64,000 bases of DNA. It comes from Chryseobacterium jejuense (GTDB lineage Bacteria; Bacteroidota; Bacteroidia; Flavobacteriales; Weeksellaceae). Where the stretch lies: assembly GCF_017877355.1 (NCBI RefSeq), contig NZ_JAGIPR010000001.1:248001-312000 (forward strand). Direction: 5' to 3'. A program made the translations under genes and the position numbers. Numbering within the stretch: position 1 is the first letter of the stretch; every line of letters starts with the position of its first letter. The notes below the pieces were generated by a model that did not search any database, was not told the origin of the DNA, and saw nothing but the letters and a program-made list of their open reading frames with translations. Of the stretch, positions 18,116-26,900 are shown in pieces.

Positions 18116-18529
18116 ATGAAAAAACCAATTTTATTTAGCATGATGTTCCTTGGCTCTTTAATTTTTGCCCAACAAAAAACTCCGGTTTTGGGAGGTGATA
18201 GAGATGTTCATGGTTGTATAGGCTCGGCAGGTTATACCTATTCACAAATCAGAAATAATTGTGTAAAGGTTTTCGAACAGAAAATCAAATTAAAGGAAGT
18301 AGGTTCAGATAAAAGCTATACTACCATGACGGCTGTTATTTTTAGTAAAGATATGAAGCGGGCCGAAATTTTTATCCCGGAGGGAAATGCCAAAAGCATT
18401 ATTCTTGAAAAAGAAGGAAAAGGCAAAATCTGGAAAAGCGGAAGCTATATTAAAGAAACATATGTGTTAGTTCCTTACAAGAAAACCAGGTATCAAATTA
18501 AAAAGGATGATGTAGTCATTTATCAGTAA
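18116..18529 (+). CDS. Small secreted protein, second of the tandem pair
   Basis: A 137-residue paralogue of the gene 294 bp upstream: same signal peptide style (LIFAQQ), same LGGDRDVHGCIGSAGYTYSQ core, same second Cys (NNCVKVFEQKIKLKEV), same VVIYQ end. It differs by small insertions in the tail (SGSYIKETYVLVPYKK). Each copy has its own terminator, so they are separate units from a gene duplication. The ATG at 18116 aligns with the paralogue's start. Confidence 0.82.
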   Translation: MKKPILFSMMFLGSLIFAQQKTPVLGGDRDVHGCIGSAGYTYSQIRNNCVKVFEQKIKLKEVGSDKSYTTMTAVIFSKDMKRAEIFIPEGNAKSIILEKEGKGKIWKSGSYIKETYVLVPYKKTRYQIKKDDVVIYQ

Positions 18530-18552
18530 GATCAAATTTTTTAAAATATAAG

Positions 18553-18577
18553 ACCACTTGAAAAGAGTGGTTTTTTT
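18553..18577 (+). terminator. Intrinsic terminator after the second paralogue
   Basis: ACCACT (18553-18558) pairs with AGTGGT (18566-18571), followed by seven T. Confidence 0.85.
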
Positions 18578-18617
18578 ATGGATTTATATTCCAGGTTTTA
18601 AATATCTTCTTTTTTTC

Positions 18618-18736
18618 AGGAGCTTCATCCCGCTATCCACTCATACTCCTCGCGCCAAAGCGCTACCCTGAGCGAAGTCGAAGGGCCAACCGCTTGCTGC
18701 GGGGTAACCGTTGCTATCGGGGCTAGGGTATGAGTG
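18618..18736. repeat. GC-rich composite intergenic repeat (REP-like)
   Basis: About 120 bp of markedly higher GC than its surroundings, beginning GGAGCTTCATCCCGCTATCC and ending TTGCTATCGGGGCTAGGG. These ends recall the common flavobacterial intergenic element bounded by AGCTCC/GCGGGA and CCCCGATAGC. The inner part holds CCCTGAGCGAAGTCGAAGGG, another widespread string. CACTCATAC (18638-18646) is inverted at 18728-18736. No coding potential is seen. The rest of 18578-19268, apart from the minus-strand peptide and its terminator, is empty. Confidence 0.6.
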
Positions 18737-18901
18737 ATAAGTAATAAATGATAACGATATTGGTGTTAAGATTCAATATTACTTATATTATTTTATATCT
18801 ACCCAGTCTAGTTTTTGGGTATCAATTATCAATTATATTGCTGCAAAACAGGGAAGTCTACCATACAATCTCCTAGTATTTATAAAAATTGATAATAACA
18901 A

Positions 18902-18923
18902 AAGCCTGACTGATGTCAGGCTT
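18902..18923 (-). terminator. Terminator of the minus-strand GG-leader peptide
   Basis: Perfect 9-bp stem AAGCCTGAC / GTCAGGCTT around TGAT; on the minus strand it is followed by TTGTT. It starts 6 bp past the peptide's stop codon. Confidence 0.8.
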
Positions 18924-18928
18924 ATCTT

Positions 18929-19078
18929 TTAAATGCATTTTTCAGCATCATATATTCTGCAGGCTCCGTTTTCGCGGTATTGACAAGTTCCGCTTGGACA
19001 GCTTTGTCCCGGTTGTGGAACCCATCCGCCGGAGATCATTTTTAAATCAGTCTTTGTTAGTTTTTTTAGATTTTTCAT
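18929..19078 (-). CDS. Bacteriocin-like double-glycine leader peptide (49 aa)
   Basis: A 49-codon gene. The first 18 residues, MKNLKKLTKTDLKMISGG, are a classic GG leader of the type cleaved by C39-peptidase ABC exporters. The core of 31 residues (WVPQPGQSCPSGTCQ onward) has four cysteines at 27, 32, 40 and 48, suggesting two disulfides or a modification. It is followed immediately by its own terminator. No exporter, modification enzyme or immunity gene is adjacent. A second peptide with a very similar leader lies at 30244. Chryseobacterium genomes carry many such orphan 'bacteriocin-like' genes. Confidence 0.82.
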   Translation of the reverse strand: MKNLKKLTKTDLKMISGGWVPQPGQSCPSGTCQYRENGACRIYDAEKCI

Positions 19079-19268
19079 ACGTTTAATTTGTTTCTGGTTA
19101 CTCTACTCTGTAAGCTTTTCGAGGTCCGCTTGTAACGAATTTATTAAAAAAGTTTAAATAAAATCACTATCTATTGAAAAAACAATTAGATTTTATAAAT
19201 AAATGTAGATTTACAGAAACACTTTTGAGTGATACAAGCTAAGAGGATAGTTTCTAAAAATTGAGTTC

Positions 19269-19643
19269 ATGGGAAATAATACAGAAATAGAAATCGATAA
19301 AAACAGTAAAAGAATTATTAAAATATTTGTAGCTGTTTTTGTAGGTATTTTTGTACTTACAATATTATATCTCATTATAAATTCAAATGAGCTGGTAAAA
19401 CGACAATTATTATCTATTGAAAGATATACAAGAGTAATTGATATTTACAACAATAAAAAAGAGCATAATTTTCCATATGTTAAATATTCTAATGGAACTC
19501 AAAAAATTTTAGAATTTCCATATCAAATAGGTGATTCTGTTTCAAAAAGTAAAGGAGATTCTATAGAGTATATTTTCAGAAAAGACAGTATAATAAAGAA
19601 TAATTATTTTGAAGAAGCAAGAACAAATGGTTTTTTAAAATAG
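19269..19643 (+). CDS. Hypothetical single-pass membrane protein
   Basis: Unrecognised. 124 residues: a charged N-terminus, one transmembrane helix (residues about 18-38, IKIFVAVFVGIFVLTILYLI), then a hydrophilic domain of about 85 residues with YIFRKDSIIKNNYFEEA near the end. The topology suggests a type II protein with the C-terminal domain outside the cytoplasm. It is more AT-rich than the neighbouring housekeeping genes and sits alone between repeats and purB, consistent with accessory DNA. Confidence 0.6.
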   Translation: MGNNTEIEIDKNSKRIIKIFVAVFVGIFVLTILYLIINSNELVKRQLLSIERYTRVIDIYNNKKEHNFPYVKYSNGTQKILEFPYQIGDSVSKSKGDSIEYIFRKDSIIKNNYFEEARTNGFLK

Positions 19644-19658
19644 ACTAAAAATTCCGCT

Positions 19659-19682
19659 GCTCAAAGTCTCCTGACTTTGAGC
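19659..19682. terminator. Perfect hairpin downstream of the membrane protein gene
   Basis: GCTCAAAGTC (19659-19668) and GACTTTGAGC (19673-19682) form a 10-bp stem with loop TCCT. No T-run follows, so termination is plausible but not certain. Confidence 0.55.
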
Positions 19683-19822
19683 TGATAAAATTCAGAAAAT
19701 TATTACGTTTATTGATGCAGATGTTAATATAGAACTACGAAACACGAACCCAATAGAATGATAAGGGAAAACTCCTCAAAATTCTCTACAAATCACGACT
19801 ACAAAAATCATAAAACCAGAAT

Positions 19823-19853
19823 TTTCATCTCTCACTGAAAAACCGTATTTTTG
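19823..19853 (+). promoter_or_regulatory. purB promoter
   Basis: TATTTTTG at 19846-19853 is an exact -7 box. TTTC at 19823-19826 stands at a suitable -33 distance (19 nt). It predicts a leader of about 20 nt before the ATG at 19878. Confidence 0.55.
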
Positions 19854-19877
19854 TACATCTAAAAAGTAAAAGAACGA

Positions 19878-21305
19878 ATGAATTCCTACAAAAATCCATT
19901 GGAAGAGCGCTATTCCAGTGAAGAAATGTTGTTTAATTTCTCACATAATAACAAATTCCGTACCTGGAGAAAACTTTGGATCGCTTTAGCAGAGATCGAA
20001 AAAGATTTAGGGCTTGAAATTACAGACGAGCAGATCGCTGAATTAAAAGCTAATGCTGAAAATATCGATTTCGATAAAGCAGCAGAATACGAAAAGAAAT
20101 TCCGTCATGATGTAATGGCTCACGTTCACACCTATGGAGATGTGGCGCCTTCAGCAAAAGGAATTATTCACTTGGGAGCAACCTCAGCTTTTGTAGGAGA
20201 TAATACAGACTTAATTCAGATCCGTGACGGACTTTTAATCCTGAAGAAGAAGTTGGTGAACGTAATGAAAAATCTTTCAGATTTTGCGATTCAGTACAAA
20301 GATCTTCCAACATTAGGATTTACACACTTCCAACCTGCACAGTTAACAACAGTAGGAAAGAGAGCTACTCTTTGGTTACAGAGTTTAGTTCTTGATATCG
20401 AAGAATTAGATTTCTTCCTTGAAACGCTACGTTTCAGAGGAGTAAAAGGAACTACGGGAACTGCTGCAAGTTTCCTTGAGCTGTTCAACGGAGATTATTC
20501 TAAAGTAAAACATTTAGATAAAGAACTTTCAAAAAGATTCGGATTCGAAAAAGTATTTGGAGTTTCAGGACAGACTTACGACAGAAAAATTGATGCTAAA
20601 GTAGTAGCATTATTAGGAAATATCGCTCAATCTGCTCACAAATTCACTAACGATTTACGTTTGCTTCAAAACCTTAAGGAAATTGAAGAACCATTCGAGA
20701 AAAACCAGATCGGTTCATCGGCAATGGCTTACAAGCGTAATCCAATGAGAAGTGAAAGAATCGGGGCATTGGCAAAATATGTGATGTCTTTAACAACAAG
20801 TTCTGCAATGGTGGCTTCTACACAATGGTTTGAAAGAACATTGGATGACTCTGCCAACAAGAGATTAACCATTCCTCAGGCATTTTTAGCAGTAGATGCA
20901 ATCCTATTGATCTGGAACAACATCATGAACGGAATTGTGGTATATCCGAACAGAATCAACAAGCATATTGAAGAAGAACTTCCTTTCATGGCAACAGAAT
21001 ATATTATCATGGAAGAAGTGAAAGCTGGTGGTGACCGTCAGGAAATTCACGAAGTAATCAGAGTTCATTCTATGGAAGCTTCCAAGAAAGTGAAGGAAGA
21101 AGGAAAAGAAAACGACCTGATCGAAAGAATCTTAAACGATGATTCTTTAAAGCTGGATAAATCAAAATTAAAAGAAGTTTTAGATCCGAAGAACTTTATT
21201 GGGTTCGCGCCAATTCAGACAGAAGAATTTGTCAAGAATGAAGTGCAGCCGATTATAGACCAGAATAAAGATTTGATAGGATTAGAAGCTGATCTTAAAG
21301 TATAA
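19878..21305 (+). CDS. purB: Adenylosuccinate lyase
   Basis: A 475-residue cytoplasmic enzyme that removes fumarate from SAICAR and from adenylosuccinate, acting twice in purine synthesis. The fumarase/aspartase superfamily signature is SSAMAYKRNPMRSERI. Other hallmarks are THVHTYGD-like AHVHTYGDVAPSAKG, HLGATSAFVGDNTDL and FTHFQPAQLTTVGKR. The length is that of the animal-type PurB subgroup. It has its own promoter and terminator; purL lies 2.6 kb downstream in the same direction, separated by two unrelated genes. Confidence 0.97.
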   Translation: MNSYKNPLEERYSSEEMLFNFSHNNKFRTWRKLWIALAEIEKDLGLEITDEQIAELKANAENIDFDKAAEYEKKFRHDVMAHVHTYGDVAPSAKGIIHLGATSAFVGDNTDLIQIRDGLLILKKKLVNVMKNLSDFAIQYKDLPTLGFTHFQPAQLTTVGKRATLWLQSLVLDIEELDFFLETLRFRGVKGTTGTAASFLELFNGDYSKVKHLDKELSKRFGFEKVFGVSGQTYDRKIDAKVVALLGNIAQSAHKFTNDLRLLQNLKEIEEPFEKNQIGSSAMAYKRNPMRSERIGALAKYVMSLTTSSAMVASTQWFERTLDDSANKRLTIPQAFLAVDAILLIWNNIMNGIVVYPNRINKHIEEELPFMATEYIIMEEVKAGGDRQEIHEVIRVHSMEASKKVKEEGKENDLIERILNDDSLKLDKSKLKEVLDPKNFIGFAPIQTEEFVKNEVQPIIDQNKDLIGLEADLKV

Positions 21306-21311
21306 AACAAT

Positions 21312-21337
21312 ATGCAGCCTTTTGGGCTGCATTTTTT
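21312..21337 (+). terminator. purB terminator
   Basis: ATGCAGCC (21312-21319) pairs with GGCTGCAT (21325-21332), followed by a T-run; only 15 bp separate it from the next ATG. Confidence 0.9.
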
Positions 21338-21352
21338 ATTTTAAACCCAACC

Positions 21353-22327
21353 ATGAACAAAGTCCTTTTACTCATTACAATGATTCCCATACTTGTTTTT
21401 TCTCAGGAGAAAGAAGTTTTAAGATATTTTACTTCCAAAGACAATTTAGTGGGGGTGAAAAATCAAAAGGGAGAAATCATTATTCCTGCACAATTTAAAA
21501 TTTACTCAGATCTTAAAGACGGAGAAGTCGTAGATGGAGAAACCATTCTTTTTGACGGCGAGAAAAAAGGAGATAAACCTCAGAAAAATACCTGGGGATA
21601 TGTCTATGACAGAAAAGGAAACTTTCTTTACACACCATTCCTGTATGATAACGGACCCGATTATTTTGTAGAAGGACTAAGACGTTTCGTTAAAAATGGA
21701 AAGATAGGTTTTGCAGATAGAAACGGAAAAACTGTTATTGAACCCAAACATGATTTTGTTGACCATTTTACGTATGGATACGCTTCATTTTGTGATGGAT
21801 GTAAAAGGAATGATGATGACGGGTATATAAAAGTACCCGGTGAGAAATGGGGAATGATGAATACCAAAGGGGAAACGGTTCAACCACTTACCAAATATTC
21901 TGATAAGGATGTGAAAATCGTTGGAAAATATTATCCATACCCTTTTCATTATAATGAAAAAGAGAAAAATATTCTTCAGTTTTTTGATAAACAAAATAAA
22001 CTGCTGTCAGATCTTTATTATGTAAATGTTTACAATAAGATCCCTGAAAAAGAAAAGAGATTGTTTTTTGAAATTGTAGAAAGACCAAAAGAAAACTTCC
22101 CGTATTATCAGGTAAATACCTATGATTATACGAAATATGATTTGGGAATGCTTAATCGTTTTAAATTTTTGGTTTCAGAAGATGGGAAGACATTTTATAC
22201 GATAAGAGATTATAATGAAAAAAAAGTTCCTTTTGGAGAATGGCTGAGAAATGAAATAGAAGAAGCTAAACAATTTCAAAAAGAACATCCTGATAACCCG
22301 AATAAATTCAAAGATAACCAGAATTAA
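21353..22327 (+). CDS. Exported WG-repeat protein
   Basis: A 324-residue protein with a signal peptide ending ILVFSQ and several KWK/WG-type repeats, seen as GVKNQKGEIIIPAQF, WGYVYDRKGNFLYTP, IGFADRNGKTVIEPKHDFV and WGMMNTKGETVQPL. WG repeats are beta-hairpin modules of unknown role, common in Bacteroidetes envelope proteins. After about residue 185 the repeats fade into a charged tail. It is 5 bp from the serine hydrolase start, so the two are probably one transcript. Confidence 0.83.
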   Translation: MNKVLLLITMIPILVFSQEKEVLRYFTSKDNLVGVKNQKGEIIIPAQFKIYSDLKDGEVVDGETILFDGEKKGDKPQKNTWGYVYDRKGNFLYTPFLYDNGPDYFVEGLRRFVKNGKIGFADRNGKTVIEPKHDFVDHFTYGYASFCDGCKRNDDDGYIKVPGEKWGMMNTKGETVQPLTKYSDKDVKIVGKYYPYPFHYNEKEKNILQFFDKQNKLLSDLYYVNVYNKIPEKEKRLFFEIVERPKENFPYYQVNTYDYTKYDLGMLNRFKFLVSEDGKTFYTIRDYNEKKVPFGEWLRNEIEEAKQFQKEHPDNPNKFKDNQN

Positions 22328-22332
22328 ACCTC

Positions 22333-23760
22333 ATGAGAAAAAATCTACTCATATGTATTCTTGCTTTGGTATTTGTGAAAAACCATGCACAAAGTGATAA
22401 AACAGTGTACTCAATCATAGATGCAGCTGCTCAGAAAGTGGCGAAAGAGTCCAAAGCATATTCTGTTTCTGTTGGAATAATCAAAGACGGGAAAATCTAT
22501 ACTAAGCACTTTGGTGAAATAGACAAAGGAAAAGGGAACAAGGCAGATGATAATACTTATTTTGCCATAGCTTCCGTTACTAAGCTTTTTACAGGTCAAT
22601 TATTGGCTCAGGCAGTGTTGGAAGGGAAAGTAAATCTTGATGATGATGTTCGTAAATATCTGAAGGGATCCTATCCAAACTTAGAATATAATGGAGTTCC
22701 GATAAAAGTAAGGAATTTAATTTCTTATGAAACAGCATTGCCTAGAAATCTCCCTATTGATGATGAGTTAAGAAAAAATATGACGGATGAGACCCCTTTT
22801 CTTTACGAGAAACTCAACGAAGGATATACCAAGGAAGATTTTAAAAAAGATCTGGGCACTGTAAAATTAAACATGGAGCCGGGAAAAGAATATAAATACA
22901 GTAATTTGAGTCTGGAATTGGCAGGACTCATACTGGAAAATATTTACGGAAAAAGCTATGAAACCCTTTTGAAAGAAAATATCTTCTCAAAAGCTGGAAT
23001 GAACCATACCAAACTTGAACTTGATAAAAATGAAGCTCAGGCCAACGGATATCATGAAAATTATCGTCTGATGCCGGTTTCAAAAAGTCTTTTATGGGGA
23101 TCTGGTGGCTCGAAAACCGAATCTACAATGGGAGATATGGTGAAGTTTTTAAAAGAAGAACTGAATCCACAAGATAAAATAGTACAGGAGTCCCAAAGAA
23201 ACATTAACAATAGTAAAGAAGGCTGGTATGGATATTTTTGGGATAAGTATTGGATTACCGAACATGGTAAAAGAGGATTTAAACATGGTGGATCCTATGG
23301 GATAAATAGCTTGTTTACCGTATTTCCTGAGCTGAATATCGGAATCTGTATGATTGTGAACATCAATGGACCTGAAACATTTACCGCACTTTATAATGGT
23401 ACAAGCAGTTTAGTAGCCGATCTTATTCCAACTTCAGAGAAAAAGCAGGTGTATGGGTATTCCGTAAAGGGAGATAAAATCGTTTTTTCTTACACCCATC
23501 CGAAAAACCTGAACGGAAACCTGATCAATACAGTTTCTGTAGCAGGAAGTTTCAATAATTGGGATCCTGAAAATAAAGAATATCAGATGATAAAAAAGGA
23601 TAAAAACCTTTATGAATTGGAGGTTCCTATCTCCCAATTTGAAAAAGGAAAGCCCTATTCTTTTAAATTTGTATTGAATAAAGAAGAATGGATTGGAGCT
23701 TCTAAAAATGTATCCAATAATGACGGGACCAAAGATAATAATCTGGCATTCGTATTATAA
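22333..23760 (+). CDS. Exported serine hydrolase (class C beta-lactamase fold) with C-terminal CBM48-like domain
   Basis: A 475-residue exported protein (signal peptide ending KNHAQ). The penicillin-binding/beta-lactamase class C domain (PF00144) shows the nucleophile SVTK (Ser81-Lys84), the tyrosine motif YSN (189-191) and an HGGSYG replacing KTG. From about residue 385 a separate beta-sandwich begins, with VSVAGSFNNWDPENKEY and YSFKFVLNKEEW, resembling the glycogen-binding CBM48/AMPK-beta fold. Such domains can bind glycans, so the enzyme may act on cell-wall or glycan-linked esters or peptides. It is unlikely to be a true beta-lactamase. Confidence 0.87.
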   Translation: MRKNLLICILALVFVKNHAQSDKTVYSIIDAAAQKVAKESKAYSVSVGIIKDGKIYTKHFGEIDKGKGNKADDNTYFAIASVTKLFTGQLLAQAVLEGKVNLDDDVRKYLKGSYPNLEYNGVPIKVRNLISYETALPRNLPIDDELRKNMTDETPFLYEKLNEGYTKEDFKKDLGTVKLNMEPGKEYKYSNLSLELAGLILENIYGKSYETLLKENIFSKAGMNHTKLELDKNEAQANGYHENYRLMPVSKSLLWGSGGSKTESTMGDMVKFLKEELNPQDKIVQESQRNINNSKEGWYGYFWDKYWITEHGKRGFKHGGSYGINSLFTVFPELNIGICMIVNINGPETFTALYNGTSSLVADLIPTSEKKQVYGYSVKGDKIVFSYTHPKNLNGNLINTVSVAGSFNNWDPENKEYQMIKKDKNLYELEVPISQFEKGKPYSFKFVLNKEEWIGASKNVSNNDGTKDNNLAFVL

Positions 23761-23768
23761 GAAAAAGA

Positions 23769-23801
23769 TTGAGCTTAAAGAAAGTAAAAAGAGTAAATTT
23801 G
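23769..23801 (+). promoter_or_regulatory. Candidate purL promoter
   Basis: TTG at 23769-23771 and TAAATTTG at 23794-23801 with 22 nt between. The -7 box sits inside a small palindrome (GAGTA at 23791-23795, TACTC at 23802-23806), which could be a regulator site. The leader would be about 135 nt; it shows no recognisable purine riboswitch core. Confidence 0.5.
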
Positions 23802-23942
23802 TACTCAATAAAATTAGGATGTATCATAACATCTAAAAGAGCAGCCAATGGAGAGGAAACAAAGGATAACAATAAGGAAGTGCTACTCTGAACTCAGAAA
23901 AGTAAAAAGAAAAATAAATCTAATATTAAAATCTGACATCTA

Positions 23943-26900
23943 ATGTCTAATAACAAAAGAATTTTCGTAGAAAAAAGAGGAATTTTCGATGTTGAAAGTC
24001 CAAAAATTTTTGATGAAGTAAAAGCAGTTGTTCCGGCAATTCAAAGTGTGAAAGTCTACAATGTGTATGATATCTTCAATTTGAATGACGGGGAATTCGA
24101 GAAAGTAGTAAACAATACTTTTGTAGATCCTGTTACTGATATTTTACATACAGAAAACCCTGCAAAAAGCATCCATTTCGGGATGGAGTTCCTGCCTGGT
24201 CAGTACGATCAGAGAGCAGACTCTGCACAACAGTGTATCGCTTTATTAACAGAAAATGAAAAGTCAAAAGTAAGAAGTGGAAAGTTAATCGAATTTGTAG
24301 GAGTATCAGAAGCTGATTTGGTGAAAATCAAAGACCTTTTGATCAACAAAGTAGAATCTCAGGAAAAAGACTTATCTGTATTGGATATTCCTGCTGATGA
24401 AACACCATCAAAAGTAATCATCCACGAAAATTTCATCAATTTCAATGATGCTGAACTTGAAAACTTCTATAATAATCACGGTTTTGCATTAGGATTAGAT
24501 GACCTGAAATTTATTCAGGAATACTTTAAAACTGAAGAAAGAAACCCTACAGAAACAGAACTGAAAGTATTAGACACGTATTGGAGCGATCACTGTCGTC
24601 ACACAACTTTCGAAACAGAATTGTCAGATATTCAGTTTGAAGGAAGGTTCAAGCAGACATTGGATACTATTTTCAATGATTATATCGAAAAAAGAAAATT
24701 CTTAGGCCGTGAGCTGAAACCAATTTCTTTAATGGATCTGGCGACAGTTTGCGGAAGATATTTCCATAAAACAGGTAATTTGGAAAATTTGGTGGTTTCT
24801 GACGAAATCAACGCTTGTACAATCCAAATTGAAGCTGAATACGATGGTAAAAAAGAACCTTGGTATTTATTATTCAAAAACGAAACGCACAACCACCCAA
24901 CGGAAATTGAACCTTTCGGAGGAGCTTCTACTTGTTTAGGAGGAGCAATCAGAGACCCTTTATCAGGAAGATCGTTTGTGTTTCAGGCGATGAGATTAAC
25001 AGGGGCTGCAGATGTTTTAGAATCCGTAGACAAAACATTACCAGGGAAATTACCTCAGAAAACAATTACCAAACAAGCTGCGAACGGATATTCATCTTAC
25101 GGTAACCAGATTGGTCTTGCAACCACTATGGTTTCTGAAATCTATGATGAAGGCTACAAAGCTAAAAGAATGGAAGTAGGTTTCGTTACCGGAGCCGTTC
25201 CTGTAGACTGGGTAAGACGTGAAAAGCCTGCCAATGGTGATTCTATCATCATTTTGGGAGGGGCAACAGGTCGTGATGGAGTTGGAGGTGCTAGCGGAAG
25301 CTCAAAAGAACAGGACGAAACTTCTATCCACACCATGAGTTCTGAAGTGCAGAAAGGAAATGCCGTTGAAGAACGTAAAATCCAGAGATTATTCAGAAAC
25401 CCTGAACTGACAAGATTAATCAAAAAGTCTAATGACTTTGGAGCAGGAGGTGTTTCTGTTGCCATCGGTGAGATTGCAGACTCTCTGGAAGTAAACCTTG
25501 ATGTATTACCATTAAAATATGAAGGATTAAACGGAACAGAACTGGCTATTTCCGAATCTCAGGAAAGAATGGCAGTTGTGGTAGATCCAAAAGATAAAGA
25601 AAAGTTCATCAGATTCTGTGAAGCTGAAAACATTGTAGCGGTAGAAGTAGCAAAAGTAACAGATTCAGGAAGAATGCAGATGTTCTGGAAAGGAGACAAA
25701 ATTGTTGACCTTTCAAGAGCATTCCTTGATACGAACGGATGTTCAAAATCTCAGGAGGTTAAGATCAACCACCTTGAAGAAGTAAAAGTAGAAACTAAAG
25801 CATTCAACGAAGAAAACTTCGTGAATACTTTAAAAGATAAAAACGTAGCTTCCCAAAAAGGACTATTGGAAATGTTTGACTCTTCCGTAGGAGGGACAAC
25901 CGTTGCCATGCCTTTAGGTGGAAAATACCAACAAACCCTAATGGAAGGTAGTGTGCAGACACTGCCGATCTTAGGAGCAAAAGATATCAAAACCGTTTCC
26001 TTGGCAAGCTGGGGCTTCGATGCTGAAATCTCAAAACAAAATTCATTATTGGGAGCATCTTATGCCGTGGTAGAAAGTGTGGCGAAGATTGTGGCGATGG
26101 GAGGTGATTATAAAAACATCAGATTAAGCTTCCAGGAATATTTCGAAAAGCTAGGTCAGGCTCCTGAAAAATGGGGTAAACCATTAGCTTCTCTTTTAGG
26201 AGCTTATGATGCACAGATCAACCTTGGATTAGCAGCTATCGGTGGTAAAGATTCCATGAGTGGAACCTATCAGGATCTGAGTGTTCCGCCAACATTGATA
26301 TCTTTTGCATGTGCTAACGGAGACAAACAAAATATCATTTCTCCGGAATTTAAAGCGACAGGAAACAAAGTCTATTTCTTCAATCACATCGCTCAGGAGA
26401 ATGGTCTTCCAAACTATGATGCTTTAAAAGACGTTTATGAATTCATCTTTGAAAACATTAAGTCAGGAAAAATCGTTTCTGTAAAAACAGTAAAAGATGG
26501 TGGAGTAGCCGTAGCATTGGCAAAAATGAGTTTCGGAAACAGACTGGGAGCTGAAATTAACGCTGATGAAAATACTTTATTAGCTAAAAATATCGGTAGC
26601 CTAATCATTGAAGCTAAAGAAGAACTAGGCAATGCATCTCTTCAGTTAATCGGAGAAGTGAAAGATTCCGGTATTGTAAAGATCAACAATCTTGAAACCC
26701 AAATCTCAAATCTTGAAGCGGCATACACCGGTACATTCGAAAACCTTTTCCCAACAGCGGAAAAAGAAAAGATTACGGTTGAAATTGATGAAATATCAAA
26801 CTCAATCAACCCAAGAAATATCATCATCAAAAAACACGGAATTGCACAGCCTAAAGTATTTGCTCCTGTGTTCCCAGGAACAAACTGTGAGTATGATACC

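Noticed and set aside
22333..23760. AmpC-type beta-lactamase
   Set aside because: The KTG triad is HGG and a carbohydrate-binding-like domain follows, so a general serine hydrolase is the safer call.
23802..23942. Purine riboswitch in the purL leader
   Set aside because: The conserved three-way-junction core of the purine aptamer could not be found. The leader is A-rich and unstructured by eye.
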